Source: Asterias rubens (Eukaryota > Echinodermata > Asteroidea > Forcipulatida > Asteriidae). From it: a stretch of DNA of 64,000 nucleotides. Location of the stretch: assembly GCF_902459465.1 (NCBI RefSeq), contig NC_047067.1, positions 21,451,680-21,515,679 on the forward strand, given 5' to 3'. A program made the translations under genes and the position numbers. Below, in pieces: positions 23,693-35,572 of the stretch. The notes beneath the pieces were generated by a model that saw nothing but the letters and a program-made list of their open reading frames with translations, made no database searches and had not been told where the DNA came from. Within the stretch, counting starts at the first letter, position 1, and the number at the start of each line of letters is the position of its first letter.

Positions 23693-26600
23693 CAGGCATT
23701 TTAATCGGTGACCCTTTTTTCAATTCACTCTTTGTGGAGTTGGTCTTAGTTTTGAATATTCGGGCCGTGTCACAGGGGGCGTTTTACAGGCAACCAGTTC
23801 CAGGCAATCTCCAAGAAGAAAAGGCATTCACATTTGAATGTTCCCATATGTTTCTTAGGGATCAGAAGATCCACATTGCTTGAAAAAAAGACTCATGTGT
23901 TACAGAAGTGATCATGTATTATGCCTTGCAGTTGGTTGCCGGCAAAAAGTTCCTTGTGTGACAAGGCCCTAACTTTTTATAACACCACATTATTATCCAG
24001 TGTATAAACATTAACAAATCATGACAAATAACGGTATTAAGTGAAACATACAGTACAACTGGTTTCAGGCCTGATTCTTCATTTGTTGATGGTCAAGGGC
24101 AACACGGCATTTTCTTCTTGGTCAAGGACAACTCTATGTCAAAATTGTAAATTTCTATTGGAACAAGGAGGCAATTGCCTCCATGGAGTATTATTTAATG
24201 CACTGAACTCATGAATTGAACATTTACTGTAAAATAATGTTAACTTATTTTTGGTTTGACATCCTGAAATCATTGTGAAAGCATTTCAATTATCAATGTT
24301 TGTTTCTCTCCAAACAGTAAAGTCAGCTATAATAAGATATAAATTCACAATAGCACAAACAATCTTAATTAAGAGAGAAAGCAGATTTTTGTTTCAGTTG
24401 AAATGAGCTTCAACAACCAAAAGATAATAATGTACTTAATTTTGTTAAGACTGTCTTTAAATGTAAGACACACAATTTACCAACAGTATGAACTGCCTTA
24501 GATTTGTTTTTTTAAATCCACATGGATTTTTCTATGTGCATTTAGGTAGTGATATTTATTATTTTATATTATTTTAACTTGGCACTTAAAAAGTAAAACA
24601 TTCACAATAGCAATGCTTGATGTATGTACTCTCAAAACAATTTGAGGGACACCAAGACCAAGACAACAGTGATATGGAGAAACATTTTCATCGATTTTGT
24701 TTTGAGAAAAATCAGTCTTATTGCAGCTCTATAGCCATTTTGAGATATGGTGGACAATGCACTATGACACTATCTATTAGATTTGGTTAAAATGGTCTGA
24801 AAGTACATACATACCCAAACCAAACAGTCCACTCCTACCTATAGTGGCCACCATTTCTCAAAAAGGTTAATAGAATGGTCCCCTGATGTAGACAACATCA
24901 AAAAAATGTCTTCAAGTCAGCAGTATTAGGGCGTATCCAAATTGACGACTTTGGTTCATAGCCAGTTTAAAGTTAACTGCAGATGTTAATGGCCGTAGCT
25001 GTGGTCCAAGGGAAGTCAATTTTAATTGGATGCAGCCTTTATCAGTCATACACTCATGGGGCAGTGGCAGCTTTCTTAAAGAAAATCTCATCTGCCATTT
25101 TTATCCTGTTTTCAACATACTCAGTATATTTTCCCAAATTATAAGACATTCTCACAGTGCCAATTTTTATCCATAAAGCTGAAATATTGTAAATACTGTA
25201 CATGTGACCCTTGTTTAATACAAGTTGAGCAAGATTTATGGGTTTCTGTTCAGAACAAGCTTGCCTTTTATTGTATACAAAATGTTGGTTGTACATATGA
25301 AGAAATTAAATTTTTTGAACCAATTTGTTTTGGCAGATGTTACAAATAGGGATGGTGTCTTTTTTTCTTCTCGTTTTTTCCTTCTGACATCTACAGGGTA
25401 TTGCTTTTATAAAATTATGAAAGTTGTTTTTAAAAACCTCAATTTAATTAACGTGTGCATTTGAAATTTGATTATGTCAGTTTCCATTCTGTCAAGAGCT
25501 AATATGCACAAAATTACAACAATGTATTCCAGAAACATTTTCATTATTGTTTCATGGCATTCTATTATTGAAACTGCTCATTTTGTGATAGCCCGGCAAT
25601 ATACCTTGAGAAAAATGATCTTAAATTACTCAAATTCAGATTTTGGTAAAAGGGGGAAAATGAAATTAATATAGATTGCCACTTTATTTTCAACTAACTT
25701 TTATAAAAGAGGTTCTGAAGTTCATCTGATGGAATAGCTTTCATGGTCTTCTTTTGTTTCAGACGCAAATAGAAGGTAGACATGGTTTACCTGTAAAGTG
25801 TTTCCTTTGGCTTGATTCAGAGCAAGCCTTGTAGTTGAAGTTTATACATTTTTTATTTATTTTGCTTTGAAGGATTTATGTTTGTCGTGTATATAATATG
25901 TTAATGATATTATTCTTGCACTAGGGATAAAATAGTGATTGTTCAAATTGAACAATTAATTGTAGGTTTTGCTTTTCGGTATGTATTATGATCTCTGTTT
26001 ACATGCGGTTTTCCGTTGTGGTGGGCAAAGTGAAATTGTTTTATGTTTACTGGTCAACTTGGAAAGCACCTTGTATACATCAGTGATTTTACAAATACAT
26101 GGAATCATAGTACTTTACTGAGAGACAAAACCTAGAATAACTTAAAATAAATTGTACATGTACTTATTAATTCTATTGAACTCGTCTGTTATTGGAAATA
26201 ACACATGAACAAAAGATATACATGTACCAAAGAAACTTTGTGTCGTTCGTTATTTATTTTGTCAATTTGTGTTTATGTATTGTATGTTGAATCTCTGAAA
26301 CTGCAAGAATTTGAAAGAAAAGAAAACGAGGAACCACAGGGAGTGGGTTTGTGACAATCCTTGGTGAAAACTTTGTTGGGGTTAAAATGTTTTGTTCTAA
26401 AGAAAGGGACAATTTTGTCTAATATAATTAGTTCCAAAATTGCAGATAGATTCTAAAAAATTATCAGTTTGAAAATATATTTCACCAAAGCATCATTTGG
26501 TAAAAACAAATTCAGGCACTCACGCATGAGCAGTGCCCTAAAAAGGGGGCCCGTCCAACCCCGTAACACCCACCCCCCCCCCCCCCCCCCCCCACCTGCC

Positions 26601-26700
26601 CCAAGCTTTCAGAGTTCACTGACCTCGACGCCGCCCTTCATAACTCGCGAAGGGCGCCACCAAGTGGTTGTTGTTTAAACCTTTCGTGAATGCGCCTTTG
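23693..26700. other. Sp1-4 3' UTR and flank
   Basis: About 3 kb, AT-rich, without coding exons. Much of it is probably the long 3' UTR usual for Sp genes. Several AATAAA/ATAAA-type motifs exist but none stands out. Short open frames at 25054-25674 are AT-driven and lack any recognisable domain. A poly(C) run at about 26573-26593 marks the right end near the next gene's promoter. Confidence 0.4.
26573..26593. repeat. Poly(C) tract
   Basis: An essentially uninterrupted run of about 20 cytosines in the upstream region of the PHD-Sp gene. It can form G-quadruplex or i-motif structure and is a likely assembly-length variable site. Confidence 0.85.
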
Positions 26701-26752
26701 CTGGCATATTTGATCGCCAAACGGGGTTGTGTCTCCTTATTTCTTCTCAATG
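26600..26752 (+). other. Candidate 5' non-coding exon of the PHD-Sp gene
   Basis: Ends TTCTTCTCAATG followed by the strong donor GTGAGTAC at 26753. The next exon's acceptor is at 27635-27636. The 5' limit is arbitrary. If joined, the ATG at 26750-26752 opens a 12-codon upstream frame that stops at 27670-27672, overlapping the main start codon at 27656. Not proven by sequence alone. Confidence 0.4.
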
Positions 26753-26979
26753 GTGAGTACTTTTAGCTTACTTTTATCGTTTTAATGATTTTGAATGCTT
26801 TTAGCTTTCTTCCGTATGTATTTGGTTGCGTGTTGAATTGAAACAATGACTGCAATAAAGGATTCTGTGGTGGTACATTGTCTGCCATTAATTTGGTACT
26901 CTTGTGAAAATAGTGCCCAGTTTCCGGACGCCTGTCATTTTGAGTAATGTATAGCATGGATGGCATGGGCAACTGGGGG

Positions 26980-27247
26980 ATATGGCGCCACCACTTTTTC
27001 ACTCATTTTTACAAAAAGGTATATCTCATTGAGGTAAATTAGATACTATAGTATATGGATAACTTTCCGTATGGCGCCACCACTTTTTTACAAAAAGGGA
27101 TATCTCATTGACTCTGACTCTGAGGTAAATTAGATACTATATTATTTCATATCGAATGAAAAAGTGGTGGCGCCGTACGGAAACTTTTCCTACTATATTA
27201 TTTCATTTTGAGTGAAAAAGTGGTGGCGCCATACGGAAACTTTTCCT
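26980..27247. mobile_element. Compound inverted-repeat element with GGCGCCACCACTTTTT ends
   Basis: The block TATGGCGCCACCACTTTTT occurs twice in direct orientation (about 26981 and 27072) and twice inverted as AAAAAGTGGTGGCGCC (about 27160 and 27217), with GGAAACTTTTCC-type flanks. Two direct subrepeats carry ACAAAAAGG, ATATCTCATTGA and AGGTAAATTAGATACTATA. It looks like one MITE inserted in, or partly duplicated within, another copy. A diverged piece recurs at about 63310-63380. It lies in the presumed first intron of PHD-Sp. Confidence 0.7.
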
Positions 27248-27420
27248 TATTTATAAATTAGTCCCACTAAATGTACGGATGCGTTCGACTACCAGTAGTA
27301 GCATTGACCTCCTGTGATTTCTTCCTCTTTGTAGATGGTCTATCTTACAATAATTAATATTACAAAATGTTGGGGGGGGGGGGGGTTCCAGCCTTGTCAG
27401 CTGTCTGCTGAATCATTCAT

Positions 27421-27440
27421 GAATTGAATTGAATTGAATG
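27421..27440. repeat. (GAATT)n microsatellite
   Basis: Four GAATT units, preceded at about 27371-27385 by a poly(G) run. In the intron upstream of the PHD exon. Confidence 0.8.
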
Positions 27441-27655
27441 TCTTTAAAATTTTATTAACAAAAACTAAATTATAAAGAATAACAATTTAATTTACAATCT
27501 TGTTCCAGAAATGATTTCTACTTTATTAAAAAGTTTTATTTGATTAAAGGAAACACTACACTTGTTTGTAAGTTTGTTGACGTCAGGGTTATTTAAAATC
27601 CAAGGCCTGAAAAATGACTCACTCCTTTATTCTCAGATTGAGTTTTTCATACATC

Positions 27656-30600
27656 ATGCAAGCTTTGATTGATGTCAAACCTGATGAGAAGCCAAAACTC
27701 TTCTGCATCTGCAAGACACCAGATGACGGAGGGTAGGAATTTATTTTCTTAGATTAGAAGGGCCTCTGTAGAATTGTACAAGGCAGTATATGCAATTTCT
27801 TCTGATGTACTTTATGTGTTATTCTCATGGAGCGTTCTACCTGAACAGTTTTCCTCTGTTCAAATGCTAGTTAAAACACCTGAGGACCAGTCAAAATTAT
27901 CTCTAAGTGGTCTGGCTGGCTTGAATGTAAAGTGATTGTAGAAAGGCATCAATATTTAGAATGGATTAGGACTAGTAAAGAAGATGGTAGACAAGTAAAA
28001 TGACAAGCTTACTGTTTCCGCAAAGGGTAAACACTGAAATAGTTAAGGGCAAACTCTGTCATGGAATCTATTTTAATTATTTATTATTTTGCAACCACAG
28101 GCGCTACAAATAATTTATTGTAGATATCGCATGTGTCTTGAGTAAATACCTTTCCTCCTTTTAGGATAGATTTCCTTGACTGTTTAGGACATTTAACCTT
28201 TAGAGAATATTTTTGTTGATCACTTGATCTAATAGATAGACACAATGTGAGATGCCATGTAAAAGTTCCATTATGTTTGCACATATAGAAATGCAAAATA
28301 GTTAGACCAATATTTTTTTATTAGTCATGTGGAATATGATAATAACATTCACTGTCGGAATGATTGATAAGTTATCACAATTGAGCATTGTACATAATGG
28401 CCGTATTATGTGACACTCTTTCAGGTTCTACTTAGGGTGTGACAGCTGCCAAGGATGGTTTCATCCAGTCTGTGTGGGTGTGGCCCAACAGGATGCCAAA
28501 AAAGACGGAGCATGGCACTGCCACGCCTGCACATCTAGGATTGCAGGTGACCCTGCAAACAAAGGTAACAACAAACAGGGTGTGAAACAACCAGGCAGGC
28601 TACTCGTGTGGGATTCAAACCCAAAACCTTTGCCATTCCAGAGAAGATGACGAACAACTGGACAACCTCATTCTTTAATCATTTATTACCTTGACAATCA
28701 TTCCCCCTTGTGTGGGGTTGACCAAAAAAAAACTAAAGGTTAACTTACTTTGAGAAAGTTTGTGTATGGTTAACAACACGTCTTGAATAGAACCCCGGAC
28801 CACTCGGCCACCAATGCTCTACTATTTCTTTCTATACTTTCTGCTTTTTCTTTCATGAGAGGCTTGTTAACACTCGCTGCACAGGGGCCTAGTTTGGCAG
28901 AGCTGCTAAGTAGATTGTGTTACTGTGCACATTATTGCTAAGCAATCACTAACAAGGGAACAGTCTTGTGCACATCTTCACATAGCATTGCTCTGATAGT
29001 GACCTGTTTCTGTATAGCACACATTTTCTCCTGTGTGCTGTAAGCAGCTCTACAAAATAAGCCGCTGTGGTTTCTCTCAAACTCTTAGCGCACATTTACA
29101 CCCTGTCGGTATTGTGCCCTGACTCCACATCGCTTAATTTTCCTTTCAGCTGCAAATGAGCACCATTGGCCTACTGGTCCCTTCATTATACCAGTCTCTG
29201 AGATGCCAAACGAAAACCCTAAATCCCCTGAAATTCCCGACCTTGCAGTTGACATACCCAGCCTTGCTGACGAGCTCGCCGACCTGCAGAACCCTCAACC
29301 TCAGCAGCAGCAGCAGCAGCTCCACAGCCAGGGGATGATGACCGGTGTCGCCCAAGGGACCGCTGATTGCCAAGGAGGAGCGTCTACTCGGACAACAATG
29401 GCGGAGGTTAACAACGAAGGGATGTCCATGAGACCTAGACGGGAACGATGTTGCTGCCCTTACTGTGAAGAAGACAGAAAAAAGTAAAAACTCTTCTTCT
29501 TTTTTCAAGTTTGTGTTTTTTTTTTTCAAGTTTGATTTTTTCTTTCTTATTTTGTTTAAGTATTTGGTTTTGGGTATTTTTGGCATTCTATTTAGCAAAC
29601 ATAGTAGGCATGTAAATTTTGTCCAGACACGCCTTCAAGCAGTTTTAAAAGCTGTGCAAATTTCCATTTGTGTTAGTTGTTGGCAACCCGGCAAAGGGTT
29701 ACATATATGTAACATTTTCTGATTGGGCAGTTGGAAAGCTTCAACTTGCCGACCAGCTAAGAAAAGCTGTCTGCCATAATGAAAACCAGGCTCACTGGGT
29801 AGACCACTCAACATTTTCAAGATTTTTGTTCTACGAATACAACTTTGAAGAAACAGCTCTTTTAAAAAAACACTTGCAGTCTTGTTCCTAAATAACATAC
29901 ACCATACTGATTGATTGACTCTTTAGGAGTGGCATCACCCTAGGGGTCAGAGGTCACATTTGCCACATCCAAGCCTGCAGTCGCGTGTTTGCGAAGTCAA
30001 CAGAGCTCAAGGCTCACTCAAGGATTCACACCGGTCAACAGCAAAATGTCTGCGACTGGCCGGAGTGTGGAAGCAGTTTCTGGCGATCTGATGAACTCCT
30101 GCGACACTACAGGACTCATACAGGTAAGGTGTTCCGGAAATGATTTTAATTTGAAGTTTTGGTTTTGTTGAAAAAAAAGTTTAAAATGCCTGTAAATGAT
30201 ACACGTGTTACATTTGTTGTTGCTGCTACCACTTTATCAATTCTGATTAATAACCCTTTTTCCCCCAGAAGTTTTTACAGAAAATAATCTTGCTAGTACA
30301 ATCACTGTCAATTATTACCTTTTTGGAAAGAACTTTTTTATTACTTGAGCCCAAATAATTCTTTCTGTTTGGGGTTTGAAATTCACAGCCAGACGCCGCA
30401 AAGCTAAAACCACGCCCAGTAAAGTGGTTGGGGAATTGCCGCACATCTGCGACTGGCCATTGTGTGGGCGGGGCTTCAAGCGGGCTGACAAACTCCAACG
30501 ACACTACCGGACGCACACAGGTACAAATATCACAAACAAATTATCATTAGATAAACCTCCCTACTCTCATGATCAAGTTATTTGGGGCTTGACAAAGTTA

Positions 30601-33305
30601 AGGTGTCACTAATTCCATACCTTTTTGACCTGTGCATGTTGAAATAGTGGAGTTTGTCAGCCCATTCATTTAGAGATCATCTTTGGTAAAATTAAAAAAT
30701 GTTTAGTGAATTGAGAACATTTGTAACTTTTTTCCTTTCTTCACAGCTTCTTAACTTCATGATCCTATAGAAAGAAACTGGCACAATTTAAGATGAGAAT
30801 ATATTTTTGTTGAAAAGTTTCTTTTTTTTCTTGTCTACTGGGAACCAGGAGAGAGGAAGTACCAGTGTACACAATGTCTGAAGCGGTTCCTGCGTAGCGA
30901 CCATCTGTCCAAACACGTCAAGACGCACGATAACAAGAAGACTAGAGGTCGACGGAAGCAGACTGGTCCAGCGAGTGCAGATCAGAACATGATTGTGGAC
31001 AACGTGGTGCCCATAGCTGGGGGAGGAACATCCAATACTGGTAAGGAAAGGAAGAGAAGCGTTTTAATTGTGAAATACATTTGATTTTGAAATTGATGTT
31101 TATGTCTTATCAAGATTTTATATATACTTGTGGATATAAACTTTGTATTATCCCATTGAGATGTACATATCTTGTTGATGCCTGTTGGTACACTATTGAT
31201 ATCTTATTGATAATTGGTTGATATTTGTTGACATAATTAATATCTTGTTGAAATTGTTATAATGATCTTGTTGAAATTGTTTATTTCTTTGTGATATCTT
31301 GTTGGTATTTTATTGATAAGTGGTTGATTTCTTGATGACATCGTATTGTGTTCTTACTTTCATAATATCTTGTTTATTTCTTGTTGATATCTTGTTGATG
31401 CTTGTTGACAAAATGATATCTTGTTGGTATGTGTTGATTTCTTGTTGATACGCTTAAAATGTGTAGATATTTTGTGTAGATGCATTTACATTGATGATAT
31501 AATTTTTGGTTATATATCTTGCTTATTGACTGATTTACCTCAGGAAGTGTAAAAGTCCAGATTTCACTGTGTGATTATATTCTGCGGAAATGTACTATTA
31601 TACATCCAACATTTGTATAATAATAAACGGCTGTTTTTATATATCACATTCTACTGATATGTTTTTTTATAACCTACTGAAGTATTTATATTTTATTATA
31701 TTATGTTGCCAATTCAATTTGATGAGACTTGTTGTTGTTATTTGTTGTTGTTGTTTATCAGTTGGTTATAATCAAGCTCCCATTGAAGGATCGGAAGAAG
31801 AGTCTAAAAAACAAGCAGCTGCCCAGAAGAGAATACAAAGACAGCCCTGTAGCTGCCCCAACTGCGTGATGGACACCAACAGGTAAGATGGTATACCCAA
31901 CATACAGTTGGTGAAAGATATTTTATGTCATTCAATTCTACTCAATTATTTAAATTTTTATTTTACAGTTGTTGGTATCATTATAAAATGTTGCTAAAGA
32001 TTTTGTGTGTACAATTTCAGACACGAATGACAACAATTTTTTGGGGCCACGACTAATGGTATCTTTGCTTATCATTATTTGTGTAAAAAAAGCATCTCTG
32101 GTACTTGCGTTGCTTTAGAAATGTGTTATTGGGACATACACTTATTATAATAATTTATTCCTAATAAAATCATCTACAACCTCATCAATTTCCTACTAAT
32201 CATCAAAATTCTGTTTTTACTTTGTGGAGTTGTTGCACTTAATATTTGCATCTTTTGTGTTGACAGATTGAAATTATGTTAACTTCCAACATTAGTTTCA
32301 TCCAAACATTATCTCTTTCTGAATTTGTTTTCATTCCAATAAATGAGAATAAAGTTACAGCATTGTTTGAGTTAGTGCCCTTTATTCAGAGATACTTTTT
32401 GTAGACTCTGAGTTAATGGAGTTTGTGTGAAGTAACATTTGCCTGATTTCCCCTTTACAGGCAACCGGGTGAACCAAGTCCCTTTGGTCCTAAGAAGCAT
32501 TTATGCCACATTGAAGGCTGTGGTAAGGCCTTCGCTAAGACGTCCCACCTTAAGGCTCATATCAGGGGTCATACCGGGGAGAAACCTTACATCTGCTCAT
32601 GGATGGGATGTCAAAAATGCTTCACAAGGTCAGATGAACTACAGAGACACTCCAGGACTCATACAGGTAAACAATAAAACCAAATCAGCAATTAATAAAT
32701 ACATCGTTTGGTTATTATCCACTACTAAAATTGGGTCAGTTTGAATCTGAAACCTGATAATAAATAGTTCTTCCTAAAATACTGTCAAAGTTAACCACAA
32801 AGCAGATGAAGATTTTGACCCCCCTCCCCCTTAAAAAACATTCCCCCCCCCCCCTGCAATTAAGTAAAACCTGACATTATCTAACAAAATCTTTTACTAA
32901 ACACTCTTTGTTGTTTTCACTAAAAGATGAGAAATGAAGTTATCTAAGGTTGGTTTTATTTGATTGTTGAATCCTTATTCAGGGGAGAAACGCTTCTCAT
33001 GTCCAGAGTGCCCGATGAGCTTCATGCGCAGCGATCATCTCTCAAAACACGTCCGGACGCACGACAACAAGAAGACCCGCGTACAGACGCAAGGGGAACG
33101 AGGTGAGAAGCGCCATCAATGTCCAGATTGCCCCAAGCGTTTTTGGCGAAAGGACCACCTAAAGAAGCACGCTAATACTCACCCAAACCCACAGGGTAAC
33201 ACTCCTAATCTCAGTAGTATCCAAGCGACGCTGCAGATCATTAATCAACCTCAGTCTGCACCCATGTCGGAAAGTTTGCCTCCGTTGGCCTCAACCTCTT
33301 CTTGA
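27656..33305 (+). CDS. PHD finger plus double Sp-type zinc-finger protein (PHD-Sp)
   Basis: Nine coding exons: 27656-27732, 28425-28564, 29150-29483, 29927-30123, 30389-30520, 30849-31040, 31762-31882, 32461-32666 and 32983-33305. They total 1722 nt, encoding 573 aa. Residues about 15-63 form a C4HC3 PHD finger ([28 protein letters not shown]), similar in type to the BPTF/CXXC1 PHD fingers that read H3K4me3. A short Q-rich linker follows. Module 1 has the Btd-like RCCCPYC and four fingers (CHIQAC, CDWPEC, CDWPLC, CTQC). Module 2 has the Btd-like PCSCPNC and four fingers (CHIEGC, CSWMGC, CPEC, CPDC). Helices RSDELQRH and RSDHLSKH match Sp proteins. No Sp box is visible. All junctions are GT-AG with matching phases. 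The exon containing the ATG is open a little upstream, so an N-terminal extension is possible. I do not know a named gene with this architecture. A role as a chromatin-reading GC-box factor is inference. Confidence 0.92.
28596..28672 (-). repeat. Diverged tRNA-derived SINE fragment
   Basis: On the minus strand a B-box-like GGTTTGAATCCCACACGAGTA follows, at the right distance, a degraded tRNA-like head. The sequence parallels the better copy at 53719-53890. Intron between the PHD exon and the linker exon of PHD-Sp. Confidence 0.5.
31090..31540. repeat. Low-complexity 'GATATCTTGTTG' array
   Basis: TTGTTGATATCTTGTTGATG-like words repeat irregularly more than a dozen times (GATATCTTGTTG, GATATCTTATTG, AATATCTTGTTGA and so on) across about 450 bp of the intron between module 1 and module 2 of PHD-Sp. 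An old, drifted minisatellite. Confidence 0.7.
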
Positions 33306-34204
33306 ACTTTGTATTGTCAATGATTTCTTTTTTAAATCAATTTTTATTTCCTCTCAAAGATTTTTATTGTGAAACTTCCAAGGTAAAAAGTGAAACACTA
33401 CTTCCAAAATCTGGGAGGTACTGGTTGTTACCCTAATCTTCTTCTCAACAAAAGATAAACAATATCAGATAAATAATGAGTGACAAAACAAATCAACAAA
33501 AGGAAACAAAATTCTGATACCAAATGTGTGCGATCTTTGAAAGTAAAAAAGCAGTTTTATGGAAGTGTGCTTTCATAACTTGCTGTATTTCTTGAAGACC
33601 CAAGGCTTAACAGCATCTAAAAGCTTAAGATAATACAATATAATTTGTTTTAAAGCAGTAGTGTTAATTTTGTACATTATTTTATTTGTGTGTAAATTCA
33701 CTTTTTTTTTTTCCCCCGTAAAAGTTTATTGTTGATAGTTTAGTCTGAGAGCATTATGAAGTCGTGTTTGATTATTTAATTAGAAATGTTTTTTATTCTA
33801 AATGTTGTGTTGTTTATATTTCTGAGATCTGCTTCAAACACTGAAATAACACCGAGTGTATTATGGTGTTTGGTGTTTGCTTAGTGTCGAGACTAACTTT
33901 ACCCTGGCCAGTCTTTTCTGCTTGTGATGGGTCTGTACCAAGAATGATTAACTAGCGTTTTTAGTAATAATCACCAGTTGTACAAATATACTCAAATATA
34001 AAATCAAGAAGTCATTATTTTAAAATGAAAATAACTTCCTTGGCCAATCGTCACTGTTGTTTGTCTTCAGCCTGTTAAGCACTGAGACAAATCTGTCTTG
34101 GTAGGTTACTTCATAACTTGTGCTTAGCGTGATGGCTATATCATCAGCGTAAATGTTTTGAATTCACTCGTTTCCTTGAGCAGGACCCTTCATCTTAATA
34201 TCTG

Positions 34205-34400
34205 TTCGTTACCCAGGAGAGTAAACGGTTACCCATGAGGGTTGAGAATGATTACCTACGGGTGTGCCAACTTGGCTAATGGTGCTGCATACTCCTCAGG
34301 AGTCGTTACCTAGGAGAGTAAACGGTTACCCATGAGGGTTGAGATTGATTACCTACGGGTGTGCCAACTTGGCTAATGGTGCTGCATACTCCTCAGGAGT
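34205..34400. repeat. 97-bp tandem duplication
   Basis: Two adjacent near-identical units, each beginning GTTACC(C/T)AGGAGAGTAAACGG and ending CATACTCCTCAGGAGT. The start-to-start distance is 97 bp (34208 to 34305). Only two or three substitutions separate them, so the duplication is recent. Confidence 0.9.
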
Positions 34401-34957
34401 TGAAATAATATAAAGAGTGCCTTTGGCTTGATGAATAGTTGGTAGATAGCGCAAGTCGCTTGGTTTGATAATATGTATGAAATATATCATAACTGTTGCT
34501 TCTATACGCTCATTTCAAACTACTTTAGGTTTTTTTCACCAGATGAGTTCTTTGAGATGTAAATTTTTAGAGATTTTTTTAGAGCATTTGCCCTAGAGAA
34601 CAGTGCTGCACAAACCGCTTCACTTTGGTATGTAAATAGGATGAGATGTTGAGGATGGGTGCCTTTTGTTTTAAACCATTGTACACACAACTCAATCACA
34701 GTATTAATGTTATATATTTTGAAAACTAGTGTAATTTTCTCGGTTGACTTTTTAAACCAATGTAGACGATGCACAACACCGCGCACCATGAAGAGTCACT
34801 CACTAGATTGTCTCAGCTTGTCAAACACAAACATTCTTGTTGACCAGGCAAGATATTCTTCCTACCGAAGTCTGTTTCCTGATTTTGTTTTCCTTGGGAA
34901 AAAAATCACAATTCTTCAAGTAGAATGTGAAACTTAATTTTTTTTTAGAGTATATTT

Positions 34958-35070
34958 ACTTTCTCCTGACGATGATGTGAGCATACTGATCAAAACGTTG
35001 AGTTTCCAACCACAGGTTCTTTTCAGAACCAACACTACCCCAAAGAGATTTACACATTGTGCTACGGCAA
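34958..35070. repeat. Retroelement-tail-like interspersed repeat
   Basis: Contains CTCCTGACGATGATGTGAGC, CTGATCAAAACGTTGAG and GGTTCTTTTCAGAACCAACACTACC. This kind of text is found repeatedly near LINE or Penelope-type element ends in marine invertebrate genomes, as I recall. Family not identified. Confidence 0.4.
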
Positions 35071-35552
35071 ACCTGGCCTGATTATAATACTTTTAATTAA
35101 GGTCTATTAGAGCCTTAGCTATGTGTACATATCGGTTAGCAATTCACGTCTGTTGACTGAATTTGCAAAATCAAGGTCTCCTTTGTGAAATGAAGCTGAT
35201 CTTATAAATTGGGTATGTCATCGAGTAAATTTGTTTTATGTTAGTCCTCCAAATGACTTTTTTTTTAGTGTACAATATCAAAGGTTTGGAAGCAAAGGTT
35301 CAACATATATTTGAGAAATCCACAGATTATAAGTGCACGGTTTGCCTGCCTTTATTTGAAAAAGGATCTCGGTGGGAAAACTCTTCATGATGCTCTGTAT
35401 TGGAATCTTCCAAATTGTTGTGATGTAAATATGTGAATTCAAATAATCACCATTTTAAAAGTAATTGATTAAGACTTTCCTAATCCCAAGTGTAATGTGC
35501 CAGTTTACAAACAGCTAACCAATCATGAATGCAGAATGGTTCATTGATGAAT

Positions 35553-35572
35553 GTCCCAACTATAGTTGGGAC
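35553..35572. other. Perfect 20-bp palindrome
   Basis: GTCCCAACTATAGTTGGGAC reads identically on both strands. A partial direct copy (CTATAGTTGGGAC) follows at once, ending at about 35590. No known site recognised. Confidence 0.8.
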
